Of a stretch of DNA of 64,000 nt, positions 52,697 through 63,800 are shown piece after piece. Source of the stretch: Bettongia penicillata ogilbyi (taxonomy: Eukaryota; Chordata; Mammalia; Diprotodontia; Potoroidae); assembly GCA_023548195.1 (NCBI GenBank), contig JAJHZJ010000496.1:3554001-3618000 (forward strand), in the 5' to 3' direction. Made by a program: the position numbers and the translations under genes. Numbering within the stretch: position 1 is the first letter of the stretch; each line of letters begins with the position of its first letter. The notes beneath the pieces are model-generated. The model searched no databases, was not told the origin of the DNA, and saw nothing but the letters and a program-made list of their open reading frames with translations.

Positions 52697-52780
52697 TGTG
52701 TGTGTGTGTGCACACACACACACACACGCACACACCCCTCAGGTAAATTGTTCACACACACACACACACGTAAATTGTTC
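52697..52780. repeat. TG/CA palindrome and a second (CA)n between direct repeats
   Basis: (TG)7 at 52697-52710 runs straight into (CA)n from 52711, a perfect 28-bp palindrome. Downstream, gtaaattgttc occurs at 52743-52753 and 52770-52780 on each side of a second (CA)n, a 27-bp period. Confidence 0.95.
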
Positions 52781-52784
52781 CTTT

Positions 52785-53690
52785 GCCAAAAGTGCACCTT
52801 GTAAATTTCAGGGTTGGCATTTTTCCCCAGGCTGAGCTTTTAACTAAGGTGACATGACTGAGCTTTGGTTCAGGGTGCAGGTATCCAGAAGGGCACATTC
52901 TCTCTCTCATGCTATCCTTTCACCTCACAGTCCACGTTCAGCAGGTTGATAGTTCACACTCCTGTTCGCTTTCTCAGGCTAATGTACCCTGGAGCACCAG
53001 TGCTGTGGTGGTTCCTCTCTCCCCTGTCATGCCCCTGATTCTTGACCATCTCATTCCTCCTGAAAATTATGGTGCCCAGTGGTCACTGGGTTTGCCTTGG
53101 CATCTTGGTCTGCTTCACTATCTGTCTACATCCTGTCTGACATAGGTACCTTGCCACTTCACTGTGGAGCAGTGACATTCATCGTTTCCTCTTCTGGTGG
53201 CCCCTTTGTTGCCTTGTGTCCCAAGGGTAGAGGCCCCTCTCCAGGTGTGCCCTCCCCAGCCTAGCCCCACTCTCAGCTGAAATTGCTGCCCGAGCCACAA
53301 TTCCTGGTCATGAATGACCCAGGACCCCGGTGTAGCATCCTTTTCCTTTGGGAGGTGATCTTTAAATTAGCCCTTCCTGTGGATTAGGACTACTGAGGGC
53401 ATTGGATTCGAACTTGAGGGACAAAGCTCTGCTCAGACACAGGAGGGGGGAAAGAAGGGCCGTTGAGCCTTCCATCTTTGGGAACCTTTGTTCATTCAGC
53501 CTTGACAGAGGATGTGGGTAAGTGAGAGGCTAGAAGAAGACCCTCTGGCCAAGCTGCTGCACTCTTCAATCAAGCATATAATGAGCATTTCATTATCAAG
53601 TCAGGCCGGTGTGGGACAAAGCTTGCCAGACGTGGTGTTCATGTGCTATCTTGGGGGTGGGGGTAGAAAGGGAGGCTTTCCTGTGTGATC
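52785..53690. other. Unique sequence, no gene seen
   Basis: About 900 bp. Open frames of 60-78 codons in C/T-rich sequence are not recognised. Confidence 0.35.
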
Positions 53691-53695
53691 AGCTA

Positions 53696-53722
53696 GATTC
53701 ATTCATTCACATTCATTCATTT
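53696..53722. repeat. (CATT)n microsatellite, interrupted
   Basis: gattcattcattcacattca, ttcatt; two short runs with a break. Confidence 0.85.
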
Positions 53723-53724
53723 TC

Positions 53725-54235
53725 TCCATCTCTCTTTGAAAGCTGATACAACGTATCCTTACAAAGAACAGGTGAATAACCTGACCTGGAGACCCCTTCA
53801 TTCCCCTGTCACCCTACATTTTTCTCCTTTTGTCAGTCCTTCCAAACTGTCAGAAGGTTTTTAGTTACTCCATCAGCATCAAAGAAAGGAAGCCAGTAAA
53901 TACTTCCTGTCACTTTTCTCTCCTACCTACTTTCAGATGATTTGGGGTCCCCAACTCAGTGGTGAGAGCCCTCAGATAGGGCTTCTTAGAAAGCTGTTGG
54001 GAAAGCACTGAGTTGTGACCGTGGGACAAAGGTACCTTTGTCCCAGGTCTGTCCGAGGAAGGCCTTTTCCGTGTCTCATTCTCCTCACTCTGGACTAAAA
54101 GGAATGCTGATGTTTGCTGAGGGGATGGCGGGACTCACTGTCCAAACAGATCTCTGTTTGCCAACTGGGAACATATTGGCGGCTCTGGGGAGGCACTCTA
54201 TCATCATCTGAATGGCTTCTCTTGTGCTCACATTT
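53725..54235. other. Unique sequence
   Basis: Nothing recognised. Confidence 0.35.
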
Positions 54236-54240
54236 TTTTG

Positions 54241-54270
54241 ACAGAGAGAGAGAGAGAGAAAGAGAGAGAT
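54241..54270. repeat. (GA)n microsatellite
   Basis: gagagagagagagagaaaga, gagagat; one A insertion. The arginine/glutamate run in a frame across it is its translation. Confidence 0.9.
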
Positions 54271-54274
54271 ATTT

Positions 54275-54790
54275 CTTTCAGATTCCGGCTTTCCCTGCAG
54301 CATCCAGTGCCTTGTCAGACCTTTAGAAAGTGAACTCAACCACAAAGACAGTCTTAGGGAGAGGAAGATCGTTGAAAGGGAAGGTACTGGGGAGACATAG
54401 GAAATAGGATAAAGGAGTGGCTCTCTTGAAATGCCTGAGTCCTGGACCCTGGTTGCCAGGTTTTATAAACAAAACAGTCCTGTTTTGTAAATACAGAAAC
54501 TTGTGAGGATATTCCTAGTTGCTCCAGAGGAAATGAAATCTGTTAAGTTCTTGGTTCATTTGTGTTTACCAAAGGTGTGTGTTTAGGTAAGGAGGTCAAC
54601 ATAGTCCTGATATGTGGGATGGATGATGTAGAAAGCCATTCTACCCAAGTCTTCTTGCCTTTCATCAGGGTGGAGTCAGCAGTCCCAAGTTTGTGTCTAG
54701 CTTTGAAGAGGACTGAACTCACTCTGTGACATCCCCAAAGGCTAGACACAAAATGCTATCTTATGTTGCCATTTTAGGATCACAGTATAA
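54275..54790. other. Unique sequence
   Basis: Nothing recognised. Confidence 0.35.
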
Positions 54791-54794
54791 TCAC

Positions 54795-54957
54795 TTTTCA
54801 GTAGAAAGTTCCACCTCCTTCATTTTATAGATGAAGTCCAAAGCCATCAAGCAGTTAAGCCCAAGGATACCCAACCAGTAAACTTCAAATGGAGTAATCT
54901 GAATTCAGGTCCTTCATCTCATTCCGATACCCAGCCCTTTTCCCAAAGGATTTGTCT
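54795..54957 (-). repeat. MIR SINE, antisense
   Basis: tcattttatagatgaagtcc, aaagccatcaagcagttaag, aatctgaattcaggtccttc, attccgatacccagccc. Confidence 0.65.
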
Positions 54958-54989
54958 GTTCCACTGCTTCACACAGGTTCTACCCAAAT

Positions 54990-55072
54990 GAACTGGAGGT
55001 TTCCTCATCTACAGATTGGGTGGAATTAGATTCTTCATTAAAGGACCTCTTCCCACCAGACCAGTACAGGTA
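54990..55072 (+). repeat. MIR3-like 3' part, sense
   Basis: aactggaggtttcctcatct, acagattgggtggaattaga, aaaggacctcttcccaccag. Confidence 0.55.
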
Positions 55073-55074
55073 CT

Positions 55075-55222
55075 TCTGTGTTCACCCTTTTCCACATCTC
55101 TGAGCAGGTGGGCAGAACCATGATTTTTAAGGCCTTCTTAGACAATCCAGGAAGCTTGTGACTTGCTCATGCTATACCTCAGCAAGGGAGCTGACTTTCC
55201 AACACCTGAACTACATTGCCAT
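55075..55222. other. Unique sequence
   Basis: Nothing recognised. Confidence 0.3.
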
Positions 55223-55224
55223 AT

Positions 55225-55312
55225 AGAAAGGGATAGAAAAGATCAGGGAGATTTTCTACTCCATGCTCTTCATTTTACATATGAGGAAACTCGTATGTGA
55301 GAGATAAGTGGA
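55225..55312 (-). repeat. MIR3-like SINE, antisense
   Basis: gggatagaaaagatcaggga, ttcattttacatatgaggaa, actcgtatgtgagaga. Confidence 0.6.
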
Positions 55313-55314
55313 AT

Positions 55315-56942
55315 GGAGGGATGAAGGGTTGGTAGGAGGTGGGAGGATGTAGCACATAGACTTTGATTTGTATCGTTGGAGGGAGGGCCTTCATCCATGA
55401 GATCATAGATCCAGTGAAATGCAAAATATGTTATTATCCAATGGGTAGGGCTTGGGACTAGCTCTTTATTCTTAACTGGTTAGAACTCAGCTTTGAAACA
55501 TTTTACAGATTGCTGTAAGTTGTCTAAAGAGACACACAGAAACAGGGAGTAAAAGTAGGGAAAATGAATGGAAGAATTTTAGACGAGTAGCAGCAGTAGT
55601 GATTCTGGTGGGAACAAGTTATGGAGAGCCTTAAGATACATTGCCTACACTTATTTTTGCTATTACTGAATGGTCATAGGGGGCACTATGTTTTCCCCTG
55701 GGAGTGTGGGCCTGATTTAGGTTGGCCAGTTACAGATGATTTTTTTAGTGGGAGAAATATTTATAATGACTTATTAACTTGCTGCACTTAATAGTTCTAG
55801 GATATCAGACATGTATTCAACATGTTACCAAATATAGTGGATAGATATTTTATTTATATATATATAATAAATGGCCATCACTCAACTGGACTATGACCTA
55901 AAATAGTCTATTCTTTCTGTATGAACAGTGCACAAAAGTCTGATTTTTATAGTTGTACAAGTAGATCTATTTGAATGCAGTAATTGCAGAATATTAAAAA
56001 TCTATTTTTGAGACTGGGACTACATTCCTAGCCTCTCAGATTGTGGTCTTAGGGATATGTGTGATGTGGATGATATTAAGGAAATGTGGTAGCAGACTCT
56101 GGGTGTTCATTTTTAGCGCATGAAATCTTCTGCAGTGTTTTTTTGGCACTATTCTGGTTCCCTAGCCCTAAAGAGAGAGGATTAAGTTTCTTTTCATATG
56201 AGAGACAACTGGTGTCAGCAAGGCATGTTAACTGGGTCGAATTCTTAACTTCCCTTTGCTAAACAAACTGGAGATGTTAACATGGTAAAGAAGGTTCAGG
56301 CTCAGAGTGGGCTTGCAACCTGCTAGCTACCTTTAGAAGGGATTCAATTTAGGCTTGGCCTCAGAAGGCAAAATTACCAGTAATTGATGGATGATGCATA
56401 GGAAAATGTCTCTCTGATTAGAACCAAGCAGAAGTCGAATCCGGCTGCCTCTGGAGGTGGTGGGTTAGTGTTTGCTAGACTGATTAAGCAGAGTGTGTTT
56501 GTACCACATTGAGGATACTTGTCCAGGTGCAGGTGGGGCCTATGTGCCTTCTGGGGTCCCATCCTACTCTTCAGATTCATTGTGAATTGAGTTGAATCAC
56601 TGGTTTTCTGGTCATCCTGTTTATGTCCAAAGGCCATATCAGTTTTTTTCTTGGCCAAGCATCCGTTCTCATTTTTTTTTTTTTTCCAAGCCTCTCTCCC
56701 CCTCCCTGACTAAGTATGTATGTGCCTTTGGCAGCCCTGCTAAGCCAGGTCAGTGAGCCTAGTTTAGAAGCTGCGGAGCTGCCTTTGCCATATCCCAAAG
56801 AATTCCGGGCCTGGCTTCTTTGGATGGCACTGTTTTTATGAATGTGCTTTGAAGCTGCCAATCATTAGCTCTTGGGAACCTTTCCTGATTTGTCTAAGAA
56901 TGGAGTGTGCCATGGTAATGGTACGGTAGCAGGGGAAATCTT
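55315..56942. other. Long unique stretch, no gene seen
   Basis: About 1.6 kb with a short (TA)n at 55855-55868 and a 14-nt T tract at 56672-56685. The 94-codon minus-strand frames around 56374-56861 are not recognised. Confidence 0.4.
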
Positions 56943-56944
56943 TG

Positions 56945-57062
56945 TTTTATATTGGAAATGCAGAGCTGTAAATGACCTGGGAGGTCCCCTTGTCCCACCC
57001 TCTCAATTTAGAAAAAGAGTAAACTTAAGTCCCAGAGAAGGGTGCTGCCCCATGGCTAGCAT
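56945..57062 (-). repeat. MIR3-like SINE, antisense
   Basis: tgcagagctgtaaatgacct, gggaggtccccttgtcccac, taaacttaagtcccagagaa. Confidence 0.55.
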
Positions 57063-57064
57063 GA

Positions 57065-57383
57065 TGGTGTTTGCCTATAACCTCGTGATGGGGGTACAAA
57101 AAGATGAACACAGCAGTAGTTGTCTAAGCCAAAGATAAGGGATTTTCTTTATTGTTTATTACAAAAAATATCGATGTAGTTTCTGTATGTACCACTTTCC
57201 TTTGAGATTACTTCCCATTGAGGAGGGAAAAAAAATGGAAAAATCAAAAATTTAAAGATTATTTTAAAAATTATTTTACATGTAAATGGGAAATATTTAA
57301 CAAAATAAATAAAAATATATTTAAAGACCATAACAAGATTACCTCCCATTATTACAGCATGAATTTTGTGTCTACATGGTTAC
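57065..57383. other. Unique AT-rich sequence
   Basis: 57228-57325 is strongly AT-rich. No repeat family recognised. Confidence 0.35.
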
Positions 57384-57384
57384 G

Positions 57385-57502
57385 TGCATGTTGTCTCTTC
57401 CTTTAGATTGTGAGCTCCTTGAGGGAAAAAAACCGTGTTTTTGCCTTTCTTTGTATCTCAAGTACTTAGCATGATGTTTAGTACATATATAGTCACCAAC
57501 GT
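57385..57502 (+). repeat. LINE-2 3' end, sense
   Basis: gattgtgagctccttgaggg, tttttgcctttctttgtatc, aagtacttagcatgatgttt, agtacatatatagtc. Clear. Confidence 0.85.
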
Positions 57503-57504
57503 TA

Positions 57505-57578
57505 GGCAACATGGGCTCATGAATAGAAGGTTGATCCTGGAGTCCAAAGACCTAGGTTGAATCTTCCTTTAATTGTAA
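57505..57578 (+). repeat. MIR3-like SINE head, sense (split)
   Basis: aggcaacatgggctcatgaa, gatcctggagtccaaagacc, taggttgaatcttcc. A 3' part is found at 57825. Confidence 0.55.
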
Positions 57579-57579
57579 A

Positions 57580-57822
57580 GTGCTGTCTTGAACAGTCTGA
57601 AGGGAAGGAAAGTGAGTTATCATTGGAGAGATAAACTCTCTGAATGGAGTCAGGGGCATCATCGGAGAGCTGATTCCCCAGGTGAAAAAGATTTTGGGTC
57701 ATCATAGGGATTGATGGCTGGGGTGGGGGCAGGGAGGGATGTGTGCCTTGCTCACAAAATCACACTTCTTTGGAAGTTCTGCCAAGTATGTGGTCAAATT
57801 GGAGAAGGTTAACCCATCGCTG
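57580..57822. other. DNA between two SINE halves
   Basis: About 240 bp with no recognised family; either an insertion or coincidental spacing. Confidence 0.3.
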
Positions 57823-57824
57823 AT

Positions 57825-57917
57825 CTTACCACTCACATTGACTTGGTCAGATTACTTAACTCATTTGGCCTGTCCATTGTCTCTGAGGTTCCTTTTGAGT
57901 CTAGATTTATGATCAGA
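57825..57917 (+). repeat. MIR3-like SINE 3' half, sense
   Basis: gacttggtcagattacttaa, tctgaggttccttttgagtc, tagatttatgatcagagcc. Confidence 0.55.
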
Positions 57918-57934
57918 GCCCTGGTTTACCTGAA

Positions 57935-58087
57935 AGACAATATAAATATCATTCTACAATTGAGGAAGCAACCTTAGAGAGATGAAATAAATGACTTGTG
58001 TGACACGTAAAGGAGAGATGTGCAAATTAAACCCAGGTTTTCCTGGTTCTGAGGCTAGCCCTCTCTGCCCCCTACACCACAGGGTCC
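57935..58087 (-). repeat. MIR SINE, antisense
   Basis: catcattctacaattgagga analogue, gaaataaatgacttgtgtga, aaattaaacccaggttttcc, tggttctgaggctagccctc, ctacaccacagggtccc. Confidence 0.7.
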
Positions 58088-58089
58088 CA

Positions 58090-58392
58090 GCAACATCAGA
58101 GGCATTTGCTTTCTTCATCATGGTGCTTGTGAGAGGCGGGCATTTAGACTTGTCTGCACGGTCTTTGTTGGCACCACAGGAGTGGCAGTGGGTGAACATT
58201 CTTCAGGATGCCATTTCTGTCTCTGTTTAGAAAATGAGAGGTGATTTTTAAAAAAAATTATAAGTAAGCTTCATGCACAGCAAGTGGAAAGTGGGTGACA
58301 GGGACGGAAGAGTTAAGAGAGGAGAGGCTGAAACCATGAAATAATAGCCCTTCTCAGCCCCACTCAGGAAGAGTGTAGGTAATGGGCCAATT
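58090..58392. other. Unique sequence
   Basis: Nothing recognised. Confidence 0.35.
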
Positions 58393-58394
58393 TA

Positions 58395-58640
58395 GGATTT
58401 AAAAAAAAATTTCTTTATAATTCTCTTTTTACAAATACATTTTAAGCTACAATATAATTAAAATATATTTATCCTTTAAAATTTATTATGCATTTATACT
58501 TTTCTTTTAAAAATACATCCTATATCTCACAATGTATGCCCCTCCCAAAGAGTCATTCTTTGAAACAAAGAATGAAAAGGGGAGGGTGAAGGAGATTTAA
58601 GCAGAGCTAACCAACATGTAAATAAGTCTGCCATTATGGA
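58395..58640 (+). repeat. Unclassified interspersed repeat, copy A
   Basis: AT-rich start, then atgcccctcccaaagagtca, ttctttgaaacaaagaatga, aaaggggagggtgaaggaga, gagctaaccaacatgtaaat, aagtctgcc. I recall this order from other marsupial sequences, but not the family. Confidence 0.5.
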
Positions 58641-58641
58641 C

Positions 58642-59490
58642 ATAGAGGAGAACTTGAAACTACAAATGGAAACGGAGGCTGAGTGGGGTAGTGATAATAG
58701 ATACGGCAGAATACTGGAAAAATGAAGTCCTCTTTGTCAAAGAAGGAAGAAATGCATTTTCCTTCTGAGTTTCTTAACGAACTTAAACTTCTTAACGAAG
58801 TTTCTTCCTCCTCCTCCCTGGCAAATGGTTCATTGGAACCTAGATATCCTATCAAATGCCATAACAAGAAAGTTATTAATTATTTACTGATGCTTAAGGA
58901 CCTTTAATTGTGATGACTGTTATAAAATAAGCAAACCCAAAAAATCCCTCCTAAAACGCATGATGTAAAGTAAAATTTTTCTTATGTCCACAGACCAAGT
59001 TTTTGAAAGTACATCTTCTAGTTAGAATTACATTGCCTTTTAACACGAATCAGATGGATCCCAGAAAGAATCCTTGGTGATGAATGACCCTGTAGCAGGA
59101 CTGTTCCCCTTCAGTCTGTACAGAATGTCTCAAACTTTTTTTTCCTTTTCATGTTAGTTTTCCAGTTTGGCGAATCTGATGCTCAAGTGTATAGTCTGAT
59201 CTCATGTTTGGCCTTCCGCAGCAGCGCAGAGAGCCAGGTTTGAGGCTGACCTTGAACATTTGTCTTCTCTTTGAATCTGAGATGAAAGGTGGGGAGGGGA
59301 GGCTCCTACTTACCTTTAGTAGACATCTAACTTTGGGGAAAGTTCTGGTGCTCCCAAGAAAACTCCCAAACCAAATGTGTTTGTAAATTATTCAATTGTT
59401 TTTGAAATGGTAGAATAGAGGACGCTGAAAACTCCATTACATTGAGCCCAGAGTCTAAAGAGAAAAACAGAAAACAGGCCAGAGTTTTCT
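58642..59490. other. Unique sequence, no gene seen
   Basis: Nothing recognised. Confidence 0.35.
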
Positions 59491-59491
59491 T

Positions 59492-59578
59492 CAGTCAGCA
59501 AGCACTGATTCTTGGTTTACTTTTTACCGGGCTGTGGGAATAATACCTGCTTTCAGTGAGCTTACATCCCTTTCTTTT
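59492..59578 (-). repeat. L2 3' end, antisense, diverged
   Basis: cagtcagcaagcactgattc, ctgctttcagtgagcttaca. Confidence 0.35.
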
Positions 59579-59582
59579 CCTT

Positions 59583-59770
59583 CAAGTTTTTAATGATGTT
59601 TTCTGCTGCTTATATAATCAGTTATCCCAAATATTTCCCCCCGTTTCCTCCTTCCCCTCCCAGAAAGCAATCTCATAGCAAATAGTATTTTTTTAGAGTG
59701 GAAAGAAGAATACAACTGATGGATAACATTGAAAAGATCTGAAAATACGTGCAGTGTAGCCCCTGCAGAC
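59583..59770 (+). repeat. Unclassified interspersed repeat, copy B
   Basis: caagtttttaatgatgtttt, cccctcccagaaagcaatct, catagcaaatagtatttttt, gaaaagatctgaaaatacgt. Same order as copies A and C. Confidence 0.5.
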
Positions 59771-59774
59771 TTCT

Positions 59775-60072
59775 AACCTGCACAGATGGTTGCATTGAGG
59801 GGGGTGTTCTCTCCTATACGAGTTTAGCTTCTAATGGGGGTAAACCATATGTAAATAACTAGGTGCATGCTAATTTACACAGATGTAATTAAAAGGGTAA
59901 TTGCATTTTGGAATCTCTTATTCTGAGAGGCGGTCTGGAGATACATTAAAAATAACTGAGCAGGGATTTGAGAGATTTCTGATAGGTGATGAATTCATAT
60001 TTGTATTTTCATACCTAGAGATCCTTGATATTATTTGGTGGGGGTATTCTCTCTACCATTACAGATCACAAA
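59775..60072. other. Unique sequence
   Basis: Nothing recognised. Confidence 0.3.
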
Positions 60073-60074
60073 TG

Positions 60075-60345
60075 ATGATTTTTTAATTTATAAGTTTTTA
60101 ATAGAGTCTTATTGATATTTCATTTTCCTGTTGCCTGGATTTTCCCCTTCTATTATCTCCCCCATTCTCAGAGGGCCATTCCTTTTAGCAAGGTTATTTT
60201 TTTTTAAAGAGAAAAAGAAATTACACAAGACAATAAAAAAAATCTGATTTTCTAGTATCCCATATCTGTGCACCCCACCCCCACACCTCTGTAGAGGGTG
60301 TGGGTCTTTCTATCTATTCCTTCCTCTCCTATAAACCTTAACATC
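60075..60345 (+). repeat. Unclassified interspersed repeat, copy C
   Basis: taatagagtcttattgatat, ttattatctcccccattctc, agagggccattccttttagc, aagagaaaaagaaattacac, aaaaatctgattttctagta, cctctgtagagggtgtgggt. The most complete of the three. Confidence 0.55.
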
Positions 60346-60349
60346 TTAA

Positions 60350-60655
60350 TCATCTTGATGATTGCCATAGGCAACAAAAGGGACCAGCCTTCTGGAGATT
60401 AACCTCTCTGAACTTAACCAAACTGGTCCTCCTATGACAGTAGCTAACTATACTCAGACTGTCTACTTTGTTGGATGGAGATCATGTTTGCTAATGTAGC
60501 CTTGAAGGACTCAGGTTCACCTGCACTGTGATGAGGCGTCTGAGTAGGACTCCACTAGGACAAAATAAATGACTGAAAAGGGATGGACCCATTATGGCTG
60601 GAGAGCAAGGGATACTTGATATCAGGTCAGTCATTGCACTTCATTTCTACCATTT
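60350..60655. other. Unique sequence
   Basis: Nothing recognised. Confidence 0.35.
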
Positions 60656-60657
60656 GA

Positions 60658-60870
60658 TGTTGTTCAGTCATGGCAAATTCTTTGTGACCCTGTTTAGAGT
60701 TTTCTTGGCAAAGATACTGGAATGGTTTGCCATTTCCATCTCCAGTTCATTTTACAGATAAAAGAAACTGAGTAAAACTGGTTAAATGCCAGCTACTAAG
60801 TGTCTGAGGCCAGATTTTAGCTCAAGTCTTCCTGACTCCCAGACCTGGCACTCTGTCCACTTTGTCCCTT
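60658..60870 (-). repeat. MAR1-type CORE-SINE, antisense, full length
   Basis: tgttgttcagtcatggcaaa tail, ttttcttggcaaagatactg, gaatggtttgccatttccat, aaagaaactgagtaaaactg, taagtgtctgaggccagatt, ttagctcaagtcttcctgac, ggcactctgtccactttgtc. Confidence 0.92.
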
Positions 60871-60874
60871 TTCT

Positions 60875-61598
60875 ACCGACATAATGACAAGCAAATGCAA
60901 GGAACATTCTCAGGGTATTGGAGGGACCTCATGCAACTCACTTTGGTGAGAATATGGAAAACTCACAAAATCAGGCACACATTTGGATCTTTCACTGTTA
61001 GAGGTAATACTCTATAGGCTAGAACCTCCATCCTAGCCAACAACTAGTCCAACTAGACTGGTACCCTAAGAAACATAGAACTCAGAGTCCAGTAAGGTTT
61101 CTAGGAGTTGGAGTCTTGCCATATTTATGGTACAGGCTTCATTGAACAAACCCCATAGGGACTTTTATGTAAAACATGGGCCACTTTCACCATAATGCAA
61201 TGAACTGGGGCTGGCTATGATGCTAGTGCTAGTGAAGGATCACTGACGTTTCACAGGACTCACCTGCTGGTTCTTGCAGAGCCTGCAGGAGTAGCAGATA
61301 TGCCCCAGACACTGTTTTGTGACACCCAGGTTTCTAAGCGCCCATAACCAGGGCCATATCAGCACCATGGCCAGCAGTCCTCCTGCTTTTTGACTCCAAA
61401 CAGTAGCCCTTATCTTTGTGTGGAGTATAATAAATTTGGAGAAGGGTTGCATACTAAATGTAGCATATTTTAACCACACTTTCACCAAGCAAAAACATAA
61501 CTAAGTAAAAATGAATGTGGCACAGATTGAGTTTCTCTCCTCCAAGTAGAATATATAAACTTCCCCTTAAAAAGAGAGCAAGACTTACTTTGTTTTCC
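60875..61598. other. Unique sequence, no gene seen
   Basis: Nothing recognised. Confidence 0.35.
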
Positions 61599-61599
61599 C

Positions 61600-61652
61600 T
61601 ACTGTGCCGTGTATGTAGTAGGTCTTTGAAAGTATGTTGATTGATTCATAGG
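61600..61652 (+). repeat. L2 3' tail, sense
   Basis: actgtgccgtgtatgtagta, ggtctttgaaagtatgttga, ttgattcat. Confidence 0.65.
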
Positions 61653-61654
61653 TT

Positions 61655-62630
61655 CTTCCAGGAATACATAGCATCGAGCAGGTCATCGATGGGAGTTTCA
61701 GGTGTTGTGAACTGGGTTTCAAATTCCCATTTTGTCTTTTACTTAAAAATTAACCACCAAGTTGTCACAGGGTACTCTAGTTGGTAGGAGACTAGAATGC
61801 ATAAATCAATACTCATGAGTTCCAAAGAGTCCGTACTCCATCAGGAACCACTTGGGGCAGCTTCTGCCTCCTCATTTATATGTTTCTTCTTGTGGGAAAG
61901 AGGAGGTGAAAGCAGGGCTTCAGTACTTTTGGGGGATTCTGTGGCACTAACATCTTTGTAGTTCCCTGTTCAAGTACCATGTCTCTATGAAGAGGGGTCT
62001 AAGTCCCTTTTGTTTACTTCATTCCTAATGGGAATTGTAGACTTGGGGATTCGTACAAACATAGATGGCTTCTGTTGTTCTGAATGGTAATCTCTGGGAA
62101 CTTCATTAGTGGGAAAAGTCCAAACCACTCTAATTATACCATGATAACAACAGTCTGCTGGAAAACACTCCAGAGCTGAGAAGCCTACAGGCTAGTTCTC
62201 AGGAATGAGCACCCTTTGTCTTTTAAAATTACAAAGCCAAAGAGCAGCAGAAATTGCAGAAAAGTAGTAGTCTCATGTTTACATCTTGAAAACATTATCA
62301 GGAATGAGCACTCTGTGTGGATATTTTCCCTTATCCTTCAGGAAAGGGGGGAGAGAGAGACTGAGATTGTTAAATTTCTTCAGGAAGAAATGCCTCATTT
62401 CAAAATTTATTGTCAGATTACAAGCCATTTTAGCAATCCTTTTCTCAGGAGAATAAAGAATGTCATGTCTGTTGAACCCATAGACAGGATAATATCTTAG
62501 GAGAACAAATGGATTTTACAGTCAGCATTTAATTCCTGTACTAGAAGACAGTGGAGTCATCATATTCCTGTTGGATGCTGAGAGACAGTCTTTGGTGTAT
62601 ATGAAGGGAAGTAATGCAAAGGACCACCAC
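61655..62630. other. Mostly unique sequence, no gene seen
   Basis: A SINE-head-like piece near 61663-61730 (ggtttcaaattcccattttg) is too weak to call. The motif gaatgagcac recurs at 62203-62212 and 62302-62311. A 94-codon frame (62216-62500) is not recognised. Confidence 0.35.
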
Positions 62631-62631
62631 C

Positions 62632-62775
62632 AGAATAGTATTTATGTAGCACTTCAAGATGTGCCAAGAGCCTTCAAGTTATCTCTTTATCCTCACAACA
62701 ACTCTGGGAGGCCCATGCTATTATTATCCCCCTTTTACAGGTGATGGAACTGAGGCAGAGATGAAGTGACCTTAG
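62632..62775 (-). repeat. MIR SINE, antisense (first of a tandem pair)
   Basis: tatttatgtagcacttcaag, tatcctcacaacaactctgg, attattatcccccttttaca, ggtgatggaactgaggcaga. Confidence 0.85.
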
Positions 62776-62777
62776 AA

Positions 62778-62950
62778 GTCGCCTGTTGTGTGCCAGGCAT
62801 TGTGCTACGTCCTTGACCATTGTTTTATTTGATGTTCACAACAGCCCTTGGAAGGAGTTGCTATTATTATCCCCATGTCACAGTGGAGGAAACTGAGGCA
62901 GGCAGCAGCTAAGTGATCTGTCTCAGATAGCTAAATTAAACCAGAAACTT
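62778..62950 (-). repeat. MIR SINE, antisense (second of a tandem pair)
   Basis: cctgttgtgtgccaggcatt, gttcacaacagcccttggaa, attattatccccatgtcaca, gtggaggaaactgaggcagg. Confidence 0.85.
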
Positions 62951-63084
62951 CATTTTATATAAAAAGCAAATGGTACGGTAATATTCAGTATATAATATGC
63001 TGTGTAAAACTTAAAAGTATTTTGTGCCTATGACCTGGGGTCGTTATTAGTATCACCATGCTAACAGAACTCAGAGTGAAGGAG

Positions 63085-63265
63085 ATGGTATGACTTAGTT
63101 GATCAAACAGTGAATTTGGAGTCAGAAAGGCCTGAAATCAGATCCTTCCTCAGACACTTAGAAGCTGCATGATCCTTAGCAAGTCCCTTAACCTCAGTGG
63201 CCTCTTTTGTAAAATGGGGTGTAAACCCTCCCAGTGCTGTTGTGAGGATACAGGGAGAGCTTAAT
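63085..63265 (+). repeat. MIR SINE, sense (first of a pair)
   Basis: gaatttggagtcagaaaggc, cctcagacacttagaagctg, tagcaagtcccttaacctca, cttttgtaaaatggggtgta, gtgctgttgtgaggataca. Confidence 0.85.
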
Positions 63266-63267
63266 TT

Positions 63268-63395
63268 GTCCTCTGTCCTCTCCAAGATTCTGTTTTCTCC
63301 TTTGTAAAATAGTGATAATATGACCCTTGAAGGATCAAGTGTGATAATTTATGCCAAGCACTTTGCAAAGCTTAAAATTAGTAGTAGTATCTGTA
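63268..63395 (+). repeat. MIR SINE 3' half, sense (second of a pair)
   Basis: ttctgttttctcctttgtaa, aatagtgataatatgaccct, atgccaagcactttgcaaag. Confidence 0.65.
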
Positions 63396-63399
63396 GGAC

Positions 63400-63675
63400 A
63401 GAAAAGGCATTCATAGTAAAACTGAAGGAAGCTACCTTAGAGGTTGACCTAATAATTAAAGTGGTCTCTGTGCCATTTGAGGCCAACCCCACTGAGGTGA
63501 CCTAGTCGATGAAGGGTCAGGAATACCTTTCCTTTAAAATCCTGCCTCCAACCTCTGTCTTCCTGACTTCATCCTTAATACTATTCATCCGATAATCCAT
63601 TTTTTTTCCTCTATTATTTAAAATACTGGAGAAATTCTTACGTGGAGACATAATTTTTGTTAACACCCATCGATC
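63400..63675. other. Mostly unique sequence
   Basis: Nothing clearly recognised. Confidence 0.3.
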
Positions 63676-63679
63676 AGTT

Positions 63680-63800
63680 ATCAAGAGCTGTGCTGGGTGC
63701 GGTGGCAGGCACTTGGGACACAAGGATGGAATGGACCTTTCCCTCAGGAACCTAATGTTGTATTGAGTGTAAGAGTATGTTTGACATGGAAGTAAGTAGG
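63680..63800 (-). repeat. LINE-2 3' end, antisense
   Basis: gagctgtgctgggtgcggtg, gcacttgggacacaaggatg, cctttccctcaggaacctaa. Confidence 0.55.
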
